Below, piece after piece: positions 35,538-43,826 of a stretch of 64,000 nt of DNA (positions within the stretch are counted from its first letter, which is position 1; each line of letters begins with the position of its first letter). The notes beneath the pieces were generated by a model. It did no database searches and was not told the DNA's origin. It saw nothing but the letters and a program-made list of their open reading frames with translations. The DNA comes from Sphingobacteriaceae bacterium (GTDB lineage Bacteria > Bacteroidota > Bacteroidia > Sphingobacteriales > Sphingobacteriaceae), in assembly GCA_029266635.1 (NCBI GenBank), contig JAQSWM010000004.1, positions 186,001 through 250,000 of the forward strand, written 5' to 3'. Position numbers and translations under genes: made by a program.

Positions 35538-36983
35538 TCAATCATTACTCTTCAGCTTCGGGACTTCACTGGATTGAACAATGAACGTTAAACAGAGAAA
35601 TCCCCCCTGCGTTAAAAGCCAATAAGTGACTTCCTTCAATGACCATTTACGAATATAGTCATGGGATTCATCTTTTTCGTTCATGAGGTATTCGCCTTTA
35701 TTGTCATCGTCCATGCCAAATACCTTAACAAGTTTCCTGACGAGTAATTCTATTTCCCGATACATAAATGAGTTTGCAGTAGTTTTTCTTTCGCAATACA
35801 AAACACATCGAGGGAGATCCCATTGTTCGATTTTCAGGCGATTAAAATAATTGAAATAATCATGCGATAGTTTATAAGTATCCGCCCTAATACCCTCGCC
35901 AATATAAGTCGTAGAAAAAAGCAGCATTGCGTGCTTAAGATCATGAACAAGACTTTGAGTGAAAGACTCCCAGGTTTCTTCATTACCCGTAATTATGATT
36001 CTTCTTTCCTGAAATTCCTGGCTCGACAGCACTATTGTCGGTATGTTCAAGAGAGTATACAAAATAGTCGCTTTCACCTGCAACCCCTTGTCATCAGTCA
36101 CGAGGTAATCGGAATAAGCTGCGAAGTAAGCGTGGTTACTATCGTTCTGTAGACTTTGGTAGTTTAATTTCTTTCTTTTACCTCCAACTTTCTCCTGCGT
36201 AATGTTGTACATCTCAAGCAGACCATAAGCATATTGAAATTTCAAGTAAAGATCGTTCTTCTGCTTTTCCAACAGCATGTTGTCAATGTTGTCCATAAAA
36301 GACATTCCGCTTAGCTTTTCTCGGAACCTTTCGTTGAATTCCATTCCCCACTTTTCATAGCTGTAGTCATCGTGGTTCATGTAAGTCGCTATCATGTCTC
36401 TTAGTCCCTGAAATTCTTTAGGATCGGTAAGAAATGCAGATCCGTACGGATTTAAGCTAGCGATAAAATTTTTTAAGCTCATGTCCGGACTATAATCTGG
36501 CAATAGCTTATCCATATACGCTTTATTCTCAGATGTAAGAGTATCCATTGGGATGGTTTCACCGAACAACCCGATTGGTAAATTAAATAATGTTTCTAAG
36601 TAGTTCCGCAGAGCATTCGACAGTGGATCGTCGGGCAGATCTTCTAGCAGCACATCTATATTGAAGTCTTTGATGAAATTCTCTGCTAAAGCATAGTCCT
36701 TGGAATAGAATGCCTCCAATGGTGTGGCTAACAGAATCTCATCGCGGTTTTGTATTGCATCGCGACTGTAGTAATTATCCTGTACATATTCCTCCATTTG
36801 ACGGAGATCTTCGTCACGGAAACTCTGATTTGATGCCTTTAAATCGTCAAGATGAGCATCTGAGAAATTAAATAAGACAAGTTCTTTTATAGATTGAACG
36901 TAATTGTACAATGACTCACTGTAAGTGCCATGCGTCGGTTTTAGCTTTCTAAAGATATTGCTGTCAAGATAATAGCGTAACAC
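35538..36983 (-). CDS. PIN-like nuclease-domain protein with large helical insertion
   Basis: About 481 aa from a GTG at 36983 (VLRYYLDSNIFRKL). The frame stays open to a GTG at 37043, but those 20 residues are encoded by REP-derived DNA, so I place the start at 36983. PIN-type features: YYLDSNIF (first Asp, 7 residues in), FNFSDAHLDDL at about 39-48, and far downstream NDSNHAYFAAYSDYLVTDDK (about 280-299) followed by a hydrophobic strand IPTIVLS. These are the acidic positions of a PIN fold split by a helical insertion of about 230 residues. About 140 helical residues follow. PIN domains are Mg-dependent RNases; no antitoxin gene is adjacent. REPs lie on both sides. Confidence 0.65.
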   Translation of the reverse strand: MLRYYLDSNIFRKLKPTHGTYSESLYNYVQSIKELVLFNFSDAHLDDLKASNQSFRDEDLRQMEEYVQDNYYSRDAIQNRDEILLATPLEAFYSKDYALAENFIKDFNIDVLLEDLPDDPLSNALRNYLETLFNLPIGLFGETIPMDTLTSENKAYMDKLLPDYSPDMSLKNFIASLNPYGSAFLTDPKEFQGLRDMIATYMNHDDYSYEKWGMEFNERFREKLSGMSFMDNIDNMLLEKQKNDLYLKFQYAYGLLEMYNITQEKVGGKRKKLNYQSLQNDSNHAYFAAYSDYLVTDDKGLQVKATILYTLLNIPTIVLSSQEFQERRIIITGNEETWESFTQSLVHDLKHAMLLFSTTYIGEGIRADTYKLSHDYFNYFNRLKIEQWDLPRCVLYCERKTTANSFMYREIELLVRKLVKVFGMDDDNKGEYLMNEKDESHDYIRKWSLKEVTYWLLTQGGFLCLTFIVQSSEVPKLKSND

Positions 36984-37017
36984 ATAGCAAGATACTAAAC
37001 ATTTAGTTGTAAAACCC

Positions 37018-37150
37018 AATCTGACGCAGTCCGCTTGTGCCACCGTATCAACTCAATCTAAAATAATCCTTTCTCTCCGGTTGCTGCTCATACGCTAACT
37101 AAATATGACGAAATTGTAAGCACAGCACAAGAGGTCGCTTGCGCTAAAGA
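37018..37150. repeat. REP pair remnant
   Basis: GACGCAGTCCGCTTGTGC near 37023 and, inverted, AGCACAAGAGGTCGCTTGCG near 37126, with RAYT-end-like sequence between (ACTCAATCTAAAATAATCC). A partly decayed REP element directly upstream of the PIN-like gene. Confidence 0.65.
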
Positions 37151-37218
37151 CGGCAGTAAACTCTAATTTAGTGTCCACACATTAATAATGATTTGTTTCA
37201 GATTCTTATTTCTCCTTC

Positions 37219-37358
37219 GGCTTAAGCTTCCGCCTGAGGCAGTGCCTGGTCCAGCTTAATGCCTACAATAAATTGAAGCTTAAGCTCCAAAGTTGAAATT
37301 ATCTTTTATTGAAAGGAGTTTAAGTTAATCTTTCCAGACGCCGGCTGAAACTTAAGCC
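37219..37358. mobile_element. MITE-like element, copy A (about 140 bp)
   Basis: It starts GGCTTAAGCTT and ends GAAACTTAAGCC (inverted ends GGCTTAAG/CTTAAGCC), with no coding capacity. Internal block CAGCTTAATGCCTACAATAA and the terminal CTGAAACTTAAGCC block are shared with copy B at 41848-42032 in the same orientation. Confidence 0.6.
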
Positions 37359-37410
37359 AGAAAAGGAAGGGCACCAACAAGGGGGTAAAATTGATGGAAG
37401 GTGTCACTTA

Positions 37411-37440
37411 TGGCCGGTGTTATTCACCGTACCATCTGGC
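37411..37440. repeat. Short dispersed repeat TGGCCGGTGTTAT, second copy
   Basis: Matches 34614-34640 and contains the CGGTG-TTATT-CACCG hairpin. It lies 65 bases before the transposase start and may belong to the left end of the insertion sequence. No other feature was found in 37359-37504. Confidence 0.45.
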
Positions 37441-37504
37441 ACCTGGCTTTACTATACAGTTAAAGAAAAGCCTGTGATGTATGTATGCCCTTTTATTTAT
37501 CGCT

Positions 37505-38563
37505 ATGCTAAAATATTCTCTTGGCATTGACATTTCTAAGAAGGAATTTTATGCCTGCTTGTCTGTTATTGAATTTAATCAGCTTGTAAAAGTAAGAGCT
37601 TCAAGAAAGTTTGCTAATGATGTCAAAGGTTTTAAAGATTTGCTTCATTGGATCAACAAGCACAGAAAAGAAAGCAATATCCCTTTCTCGATCGTTATCG
37701 AAGCTACGGGAGTGTATTACGAAGCTTGTGCTTTGTTCCTTTTCAAATCCGGATATGAAGTTTCAGTTGTCCTGCCCAATAAAGCAAAGCAATACTTAAA
37801 GGCTGTCGGCCTTAAAACGAAAAACGATAAAATAGATGCCAATGGGCTGGCACGCATGGGAGCCGAGCAATGTTTAGAGAAATGGGAGCCACTGGATGAC
37901 TTCTTTTTTACACTAAGGGCCTTTACCAGAAATCACCAGAGCCTGCAAGAGCTAAAAACGAGCTTGAACAACCAGTTGCATGCTGACATGCATAGCATCT
38001 ATAGCAACAAGCTGGTAATGAAGCAGCTTAAGAAGCTGATAGTTGCCGTTGAAAAGCAGATAAAAGAAACAGAGATAGCAATTGAACAGCACCTTTATAG
38101 CCAAACTGAAGTTGCAGAGAAAGTTAAATCTCTTACTGCGATCAAAGGGGTTGGCACTATTACGGTTGCAACTATCTTGGGGGAAACCAATGGCTTTAAC
38201 TTGTTCAAGAATGCTCCCCAACTAGTGAGTTACGCTGGGTATGACGTAGTTGAAAACCAATCCGGAAGGCGGGCAGGAAAAACCCGTATATCAAAGAAAG
38301 GCAACAGCAGGATCAGAAGAGCACTGCACTTACCTGCTTTTAATGTGGTCAGATACGAAGTGGGCGCATTTAAGCCTTTTTTTGAACGTACCCTGGCTAA
38401 GCATAATCAGAAGATGAAAGCCTACGTAGCTATACAAAGGAAACTGCTCATGCTACTCTACACGCTTTGGAAAAAGAACGAAAAATACAATCCTGGCCAG
38501 CCAGTGCAAGAAAAGATATTCAGAAATGAAGAGACGGAGCCTTCTTTCGCTTTGGCCCGGTAG
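37505..38563 (+). CDS. IS110-family transposase
   Basis: A 352-aa protein from the ATG at 37505 (MLKYSLGIDISKKEF); an earlier in-frame ATG at 37481 adds only eight hydrophobic residues. The N-terminal RuvC-like DEDD domain shows GIDISKKEF, IEATGVYYEACALFL, and KTKNDKIDANGLARMG. The C-terminal Tnp_20 domain shows TAIKGVGTITVATILGE, LVSYAGYDVVENQSG and GKTRISKKGNSRIRRAL with the conserved Ser. Length and both domains are complete, so it may be active. IS110 elements lack ordinary inverted repeats and use a non-coding RNA from one end to choose target and donor. The element's exact ends are not evident. Confidence 0.93.
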   Translation: MLKYSLGIDISKKEFYACLSVIEFNQLVKVRASRKFANDVKGFKDLLHWINKHRKESNIPFSIVIEATGVYYEACALFLFKSGYEVSVVLPNKAKQYLKAVGLKTKNDKIDANGLARMGAEQCLEKWEPLDDFFFTLRAFTRNHQSLQELKTSLNNQLHADMHSIYSNKLVMKQLKKLIVAVEKQIKETEIAIEQHLYSQTEVAEKVKSLTAIKGVGTITVATILGETNGFNLFKNAPQLVSYAGYDVVENQSGRRAGKTRISKKGNSRIRRALHLPAFNVVRYEVGAFKPFFERTLAKHNQKMKAYVAIQRKLLMLLYTLWKKNEKYNPGQPVQEKIFRNEETEPSFALAR

Positions 38564-38899
38564 GGACCAAAATAAACAGCCCCGGAATAACCAGGGCTGC
38601 AGTAGATAGACATTCGTCAACGGATCAACGACTGCCTTCTTTCGCTAATGCAAAAAATAACTGAAAAAAATGTAGAAAGAACTTGCTTTTTAAGACAGTA
38701 CCTTGCGCTAAATCAGGTAGAAGATACAGTGCCGCAGTGTGAAGATAATGGCGACAAATTATGTCTTTAAGCCTGGGATTGTCGTAGCGAAACGGTACCA
38801 CTAGTATGAAATAACTCAACACATCATTTTATCGAACGTGGAATCCTCAGGATGAACAATATTCCTGACACATTTAGCTGTCAGGTTAAGAGTCTGAGA
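38564..38899 (+). other. Non-coding right flank of the IS110-type gene, possible guide RNA region
   Basis: About 336 bases without a supportable gene. A hairpin CAGCCC/GGGCTG (38577-38599) follows the stop codon, and then comes a long uninterrupted non-coding stretch. In some IS110-family members the bridge RNA is made from the region next to the recombinase gene. Whether this flank or the 5' one (37359-37504) does so here cannot be settled by eye. Confidence 0.3.
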
Positions 38900-38930
38900 A
38901 TCACTGCAATTTTTATAAATTTACAGTGAT
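38900..38930. promoter_or_regulatory. Extended palindrome just upstream of the AT-rich gene pair
   Basis: ATCACTG (38900-38906) mirrors CAGTGAT (38924-38930), with inner arms AATTT (38908-38912) and AAATT (38917-38921) around TTAT. It ends 14 bases before the ATG at 38945. This fits an operator or an RNA hairpin that controls the two-gene unit. Confidence 0.45.
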
Positions 38931-38944
38931 ATCTATGTTGTCTC

Positions 38945-39433
38945 ATGACCACAAAAACCATTTTAATTCAAATTCTTGCTTGCTCATGTATACCACTTGA
39001 GTATTTAAAAGAATTGTTTAACCAAGGAATCACTGCACTCAGCGACGCTAAATTTGATCAAACAATACTAGTTCAATTTTCAACCGTTTTAGCGGGTTTT
39101 ATAAGCATAACGGTACCAGTTGCATTGAGTATCGTTTCTCGTCATACCGAGGATTATAAAGACAAAGAGATCTCGGAGAGCTTTTTGAAAGAATGGTGTT
39201 ACAAATATCAAATTTTTGCTATTCCTTTCTTAGTTATCTCTGCGTTATTGCTTTTTGGCTTGAAAGTGGATCATGGATGGCCAGTTTACTCAATAATTGC
39301 CCTTGATGTTATTTCATTTATGGTGTTTGTCTATTTCTTAACTGTTGTTGGTCAGTATGCGACCAATTTTGATACCTATTACTCGAACAAATTAAAAAAG
39401 GATGCCGATGAAATTGTTCATGGGAAAAAGTAA
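38945..39433 (+). CDS. Small membrane protein of unknown function
   Basis: A 162-aa protein with three clear membrane segments: about 47-66 (TVLAGFISITVPVALSIVS), 90-107 (FAIPFLVISALLLFGL) and 113-136 (SIIALDVISFMVFVYFLTVVG). A less certain amphipathic or membrane segment is near the N-terminus. Charged loops carry DYKDKEISESFLKEW; the tail ends KKDADEIVHGKK. I recognise no family. Its end overlaps the next gene by up to 32 bases, which implies translational coupling and probably a physical partnership. The region is visibly AT-richer than its surroundings, suggesting acquisition by transfer. An extended palindrome lies upstream. Confidence 0.75.
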   Translation: MTTKTILIQILACSCIPLEYLKELFNQGITALSDAKFDQTILVQFSTVLAGFISITVPVALSIVSRHTEDYKDKEISESFLKEWCYKYQIFAIPFLVISALLLFGLKVDHGWPVYSIIALDVISFMVFVYFLTVVGQYATNFDTYYSNKLKKDADEIVHGKK

Positions 39434-41810
39434 CTCACCAATTAAACGCCTTTCAAATAATCTGGAGAAGATTGGCAAAATTTCGGCACTGCGAATTAGT
39501 AAAGACTATACAGATTCGGTGATAGGAGATCTCGAATGGATTCAGGACAGTTTTATTAATGTATTGGCTTTAAAGGAAAAAAATCAAAAGCTATTCTATG
39601 AATTAATTGACCCGAACGGGCGGTACAAAAAAACAAAATCACAGGGTGCAAATCTTGACGAAATTGATTTTAGCAATTTTACTTTTTCGTTAATTGATCA
39701 ATTGCCGCCGGAACTGGAAATCGATCCTTTAAAGAAGAAGTATCGTAAAGTATATGATTCATTTGACCCTGAAAAGTTAGACGATTTACAACTTCGATAT
39801 ATTCAGACAATATTTACGATATGGATTGCCGCTACAGCGAAAGAAAATAGGCAAGTTCAGAAATATTGTCTTTACACGTTTGTAAATTGGATGACGATCG
39901 TTGACAAACTCGATGATCCCGATTTCGACTACCCGACGATACTGGTAATTTTTTTGCAAAATCTCTGGGACCATAATTTCATGGTTTTAAACACTGATGC
40001 CGACCAGCAACCTGCTGCGTATTCTCTGTTTTCTTACAATAATTACTTGAATAGAATCTTCTCTGATGATATCTATGATGGAAACGTGGACATCTATTTC
40101 GATTATCTTTTCAGGTTTTTATATCAAATAATTGAAAGCAAAAAGTTCTCCTATGCAGAGAGTTTTATCTCACGGTGCATCGACAGCAGTTATTATCCAG
40201 ATAATCGAGGAGCGTATAGCAATCTTCACTCCTTGATTTATAGAAAAATGAATGAAGCGGGCACCGAGGGGATAGATGAACTATTAAAACCAATTCCGGA
40301 ATTAGGGTTTTATCGCGTTGGGTATATATGGTCTGTGACAGAACTAAAGAGCTGGGAAACTGAATTTTATAATTTTATTGAAGATAAAATCGAGCCGATA
40401 GTCCCTCTCGATGAAGAGATTACAAAACAAGTAAAGGCTATTAAAACATATGCTAAAGAGGTTTATAAGTTTAACAAATTGCAGATTGTTGTATTAAAGC
40501 TACTAAGCCTTTGTCTTTTTAAAGGTGATACGAAGACAATTAAATTTGCATTGCAATATAATCAACCAGCCGACTCCAACGCAATTCAGGGGAATAAGGA
40601 TATTTTGCCTGTGCATCTTCATGAAATCCTAAACTTTGTAAATTACAAATATTCCATGGAACATGAATTATTTAGTTTCTGGGGCGGACATCATGGTGTC
40701 GAATATTATCTTGATCAAATATTATGTATTGTGCTATACCGCTACAATCCGAGCCGATATTACGGTGTGGAAAATGCTATCGCCTCTACAACCGCATTTT
40801 GCAAATTTAAATTAAATGATGATCCTGGATCTGTCGAAGGGTTAAAGCAAAATATGGTCAGACTTAAAAAAACTTTCAATTTTCATGCGGGCACTGGTAA
40901 ATTAAAAGAAGAATTCTTCAGTTCCGAAAAAAAAATAGCGAAGACTAATGCTATCGTAGATGAAATCATAGCAGCCTGCGAGCAAGTATTGGCGAAAATT
41001 GAGGAGACGGCCCCACTTACAGAAGAATCTAAAACCGGCTTTTTAATATCTATTATAGAAGATTATCACAAGTACAATTATCTGAATAAGTTTTTTAAAG
41101 CATATGGTCAACCAACAACTGAGATTCCTGAAGGGGCTGAATCAATAGGCATTAATGAAATGATGGACAGAACTGCATTTATGGAAAACTGGCATATTCC
41201 GTATTATGGCTTTGTTGAGAACCGGGCAAGGGAACTGGCTGATGCGGATAATAGGAATGCGCAATTCTTACTTGCAGCTAAATCAAAAGAGGTAAAACTT
41301 GACCAAGGGGATATCGCAAATGCCTTAGATAATTATGTGGATAAGGGGTATGTTGTTATTTTTCGAAATTTACACTTAGACATGGTATTACGGGGTGTTG
41401 AAAATTACAAACCCTTTTACGATCATCCGGATCAAGAGAATATCGTCCCCGGCTTTTATCAAGGATTGTATAAAGATATCCCAATATTTGGACTATATGA
41501 TCAGCTATTTTCGGAAAGCTTCCTGATACTTAACAAAAAGGACTTGTTTTACAACGAATATTTGGGCGAGGTAAATTTACCCTTTACAGCTCACGAAGAC
41601 TTTAAAATGAGCTTTATTGATTTCGGAACCGATGATGCAAGTTTACAAGGAATGATTGATAGACCACCGTTATGGATTCAAGAGGAATTTAAGGGTGATA
41701 ACGACAAACTTAATAGCTATCTGAAAAAGAAAGTTTGGATCAGATTATTTAAAAAGGTACACTACAATGTTGGAGAGAATTTCGAATGTTACTTATTTGA
41801 CTTACCATAA
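39402..41810 (+). CDS. Large predicted cytosolic protein of unknown function, partner of the 3-TM protein
   Basis: Up to 802 aa. ATG codons at 39402, 39408 and 39420 are all possible starts inside the overlap with the preceding gene. No signal peptide or membrane segment. The first about 600 residues look helical, rich in Lys/Glu/Tyr/Phe (LQLRYIQTIFTIWIAATAKE, NYLNRIFSDDIYDGN, LHEILNFVNYKYSMEHELF). The last about 180 residues look more beta-like (GYVVIFRNLHLDMVLRG, YKDIPIFGLYDQLFSESFL, WIRLFKKVHYNVGENFE). No nucleotide-binding loop, nuclease motif or known repeat was found by eye. Probably a membrane-tethered complex with the 3-TM protein. A defence, sensing or transport role would be guesswork. 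Confidence 0.75.
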   Translation: MPMKLFMGKSNSPIKRLSNNLEKIGKISALRISKDYTDSVIGDLEWIQDSFINVLALKEKNQKLFYELIDPNGRYKKTKSQGANLDEIDFSNFTFSLIDQLPPELEIDPLKKKYRKVYDSFDPEKLDDLQLRYIQTIFTIWIAATAKENRQVQKYCLYTFVNWMTIVDKLDDPDFDYPTILVIFLQNLWDHNFMVLNTDADQQPAAYSLFSYNNYLNRIFSDDIYDGNVDIYFDYLFRFLYQIIESKKFSYAESFISRCIDSSYYPDNRGAYSNLHSLIYRKMNEAGTEGIDELLKPIPELGFYRVGYIWSVTELKSWETEFYNFIEDKIEPIVPLDEEITKQVKAIKTYAKEVYKFNKLQIVVLKLLSLCLFKGDTKTIKFALQYNQPADSNAIQGNKDILPVHLHEILNFVNYKYSMEHELFSFWGGHHGVEYYLDQILCIVLYRYNPSRYYGVENAIASTTAFCKFKLNDDPGSVEGLKQNMVRLKKTFNFHAGTGKLKEEFFSSEKKIAKTNAIVDEIIAACEQVLAKIEETAPLTEESKTGFLISIIEDYHKYNYLNKFFKAYGQPTTEIPEGAESIGINEMMDRTAFMENWHIPYYGFVENRARELADADNRNAQFLLAAKSKEVKLDQGDIANALDNYVDKGYVVIFRNLHLDMVLRGVENYKPFYDHPDQENIVPGFYQGLYKDIPIFGLYDQLFSESFLILNKKDLFYNEYLGEVNLPFTAHEDFKMSFIDFGTDDASLQGMIDRPPLWIQEEFKGDNDKLNSYLKKKVWIRLFKKVHYNVGENFECYLFDLP

Positions 41811-41847
41811 CGGGAACGAAATAATTTACGTAGCATTAACCCACTCT

Positions 41848-42032
41848 GGCTTAAGCTTGCTCAGAGGACAGCGATCGGCCCAGCTTAATGCCTGCAATAA
41901 ACTGAAGCTTGCAGCTTCACAGTAAGAGTCGATGTACAGCTATCCTTTCAACTGAAAGATCAAGAAAGTTACAAAGTTCCCTTATTGGAGAAGCTTAGTT
42001 AGCCTTGCCATTGCCCGACTGAAACTTACGCC
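41848..42032. mobile_element. MITE-like element, copy B (about 185 bp)
   Basis: Starts GGCTTAAGCTT and ends GAAACTTACGCC. Shares CAGCTTAATGCCTGCAATAA and the terminal block with copy A (37219-37358) in the same orientation. Together the two copies bracket the IS110-type gene and the unknown gene pair. Confidence 0.58.
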
Positions 42033-42072
42033 GGAAACTGCAAGAATGATAATCAACCGGCATCTGCAAAAC

Positions 42073-43047
42073 CTATTTGAGCAGATGCTGAATATTCATG
42101 GCGTAGAAGTTCCTCAGGTGCAGCCCTCTGTACTGTTCAGGCATTTGCTCATTTATCTGCTGTTCCTTCAAGCCACTTATACCCCTAAGTATATCTGCAG
42201 AGCTACGCAAGGCGGTGAAGTAATCCAACTCTTTGTCAATACTGCTTTTATCCCCCGCCGGGCCGTGGCCCGGGATAAAAACATCAGCCGCTATCAATTT
42301 CATTTTCCTTAAGTAAGCCTCCCAATTCTCCAGTTTGCTTTCGCCGACATACGGATGAAAGTTCACGAAGAGCAGGTCGCCTGTAAACACGATCCTTTCT
42401 TGTGGCAGGTACACAAACAGGTCGCTAGCCGAGTGCCCGTCGCCATATGAGATGAGCTTTACCTCTATTCCTTTTCCGTACAGCGTCAACGAATCGCTAA
42501 ACGTAAGATTGGGTGGAGTGGTAACAAGGGTTGCGTGCGAATCGGCAATGCCACCGAAATAGGCCTTCCAGATGACATCTTCTTCCGCCTGCCATTTATC
42601 TTTAGACGCGGGAAGAGCCGCATAATACTTCACCCGTCCGGGAACAAATTGCTTTTCAGCAGCAATTTCTTTGGGCTCTGTAGTTTCGATCAATTGCTTG
42701 TTTATAGCTGTGCTAATGATAGTAGCCGAAGCAAAAACCTGGTTTCCACGGATATGGTCGTTGTGGGCGTGGCTGTTCACTACCCATTTTACCGGCTTCC
42801 TAAGTTTGGTTGAAATGAAGATCTTCAGGTCCTCGGCTGCGGCCGGCGTCAGGAAAGGGTCTATTACTAAAACACCGTCGCCCATATCAACGATGCCCGC
42901 ATTGCAAGCAGCATTTCCTCCAGGGAGTGCAATTGCGGCATATACGTTTTTGCTCAATTGATGGACCTCGAAATTCTGCGTTTTGAACACTTGCGCCCGG
43001 GCAATGCTGCAGTAGAGGAATAAACCGGCGAGGAGGAATGGCTTCAT
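42073..43047 (-). CDS. Exported metallo-beta-lactamase-fold hydrolase
   Basis: A 324-aa protein with signal peptide (CSIARAQ). Zinc motif VVNSHAHNDHIRG (H93, H95, D97, H98), third His in SYGDGHSASDLFVY, bridging Asp in VFTGDLLFVNFHP, last His in FIPGHGPAG. Position 93-98 is a complete HxHxDH, as in the broad MBL superfamily close to the B-class/quinoprotein-relay-like exported group. Calling it a resistance beta-lactamase would go beyond the sequence. The C-terminal about 60 residues form helices ending LRNFYAMNIQHLLK. ATG at 43047. Periplasmic; the substrate is unknown. Confidence 0.87.
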   Translation of the reverse strand: MKPFLLAGLFLYCSIARAQVFKTQNFEVHQLSKNVYAAIALPGGNAACNAGIVDMGDGVLVIDPFLTPAAAEDLKIFISTKLRKPVKWVVNSHAHNDHIRGNQVFASATIISTAINKQLIETTEPKEIAAEKQFVPGRVKYYAALPASKDKWQAEEDVIWKAYFGGIADSHATLVTTPPNLTFSDSLTLYGKGIEVKLISYGDGHSASDLFVYLPQERIVFTGDLLFVNFHPYVGESKLENWEAYLRKMKLIAADVFIPGHGPAGDKSSIDKELDYFTALRSSADILRGISGLKEQQINEQMPEQYRGLHLRNFYAMNIQHLLK

Positions 43048-43152
43048 TTAATTAGCTGTTTATTACTAAGTTATTAAATAATGCTTTACAAATAGAATGG
43101 GAGTGATCGTTAAGAGGTGGTCGGGCTTAGTGCAAAAGCAAATATTTACCTA

Positions 43153-43291
43153 ACCACCCCGTCCTACGGACACCCCTCCTTGAAAAAGGAAGGGATTGAG
43201 GCAGTAGCCAAACTTCTGCTGCATTCTTGAAACCCGCGACTTTAGGCGCCATGCTCCCCTCCTATTTTAGGAGGGGATTAAGGGGTGGTCG
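43153..43291. repeat. ACCACCCC/GGGGTGGT inverted dispersed repeat
   Basis: Starts ACCACCCCGTCCTACGGACA and ends in TTAGGAGGGGATTAAGGGGT plus GGTCG, with an internal hairpin CCCCTCC-TATTTTA-GGAGGGG. The same parts occur in reverse order at 52957-53061. A type of repeat spread through many Bacteroidota genomes. Confidence 0.7.
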
Positions 43292-43390
43292 CCGATCTGC
43301 CTTTCACACAAAAAAACCAAACATTCCCCCGAACCACCACCGCATTCTTTTCACGAATCAGTTTTATCTTTCCAAGAACATCAATTCTCC

Positions 43391-43738
43391 GTGAAAGAAC
43401 CTTTCTTTTCTTTCACAGAACCCTCAATTTCTTTCACAGAATCCGAGCCTTCCTTCACAGAATCCCTCATTTCGTTTAAAGAATCTGTCTCTTCTTTCAC
43501 AGAACATGCACATTCGTTTAAAGAATCCTACTTGTCTTTCACAGATTTAGCGATCTCTTTGACAGAAATCCTGTTTTCTTTCAAAGAATACCTCCTTTCG
43601 TTCATAACAAACAGCATCTCTAACACAGAGAAAGGCTCTTCTGTAACTCTCAAGGGCATTTTTCAGAACGGGATGGCTATTGCTTTACAGGAATTGCACG
43701 TCGGGTTATTTGATTGCTTGTCTTCGTTACAGCATTAG
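43391..43738 (+). CDS. Possible heptad-repeat protein encoded by the 21-bp array (doubtful)
   Basis: A 115-aa frame starting with GTG at 43391. It consists mainly of heptads SF(T/K)Exxx: SFTEPSI, SFTESEP, SFTESLI, SFKESVS, SFTEHAH, SFKESYL and so on, about 11 in all. The differences between DNA units (TCT/TCG, TTC/TTT) are silent in this frame, which hints at protein-level selection. The opposite strand also reads as heptads (SVKE/SLNE) but has an in-frame TAG. No start signal, leader or homologue is recognised. It may be a real small coiled or adhesive protein or only an open array. Confidence 0.25.
   Translation: MKEPFFSFTEPSISFTESEPSFTESLISFKESVSSFTEHAHSFKESYLSFTDLAISLTEILFSFKEYLLSFITNSISNTEKGSSVTLKGIFQNGMAIALQELHVGLFDCLSSLQH
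43407..43637. repeat. Tandem array, 21-bp period, about 11 units
   Basis: Unit consensus TTTCTTTCACAGAATCCNNNN, alternating with a TTCGTTTAAAGAATC variant. Weaker units extend upstream to about 43344. Spacer-like variable parts are only 5-8 bases and the units are contiguous, so this is not a CRISPR. Confidence 0.85.
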
Positions 43739-43826
43739 CAGCCCGGGCTGTTTGAAAGCCTTTATGATCATTTCCCTTTGTGCAGCATGCGAATACTTCT
43801 TTCCAAAGTTTACCTATTTTTCACTA

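Noticed and set aside
36984-37043. N-terminal 20 residues of the PIN-like protein from the GTG at 37043
   Set aside because: They are encoded by REP-derived bases, and the PIN fold begins at VLRYYLDSN.
42073-43047. Antibiotic-resistance beta-lactamase
   Set aside because: The zinc motif proves the fold only; neighbours and sequence give no reason to call it a resistance enzyme.
43285-43479. Second small gene (FFHR heptads) in the 21-bp array
   Set aside because: It is another reading frame of the same array and lacks any independent support.
43344-43645. CRISPR array
   Set aside because: Units are contiguous 21-mers with no 25-40-base spacers and no cas genes nearby.
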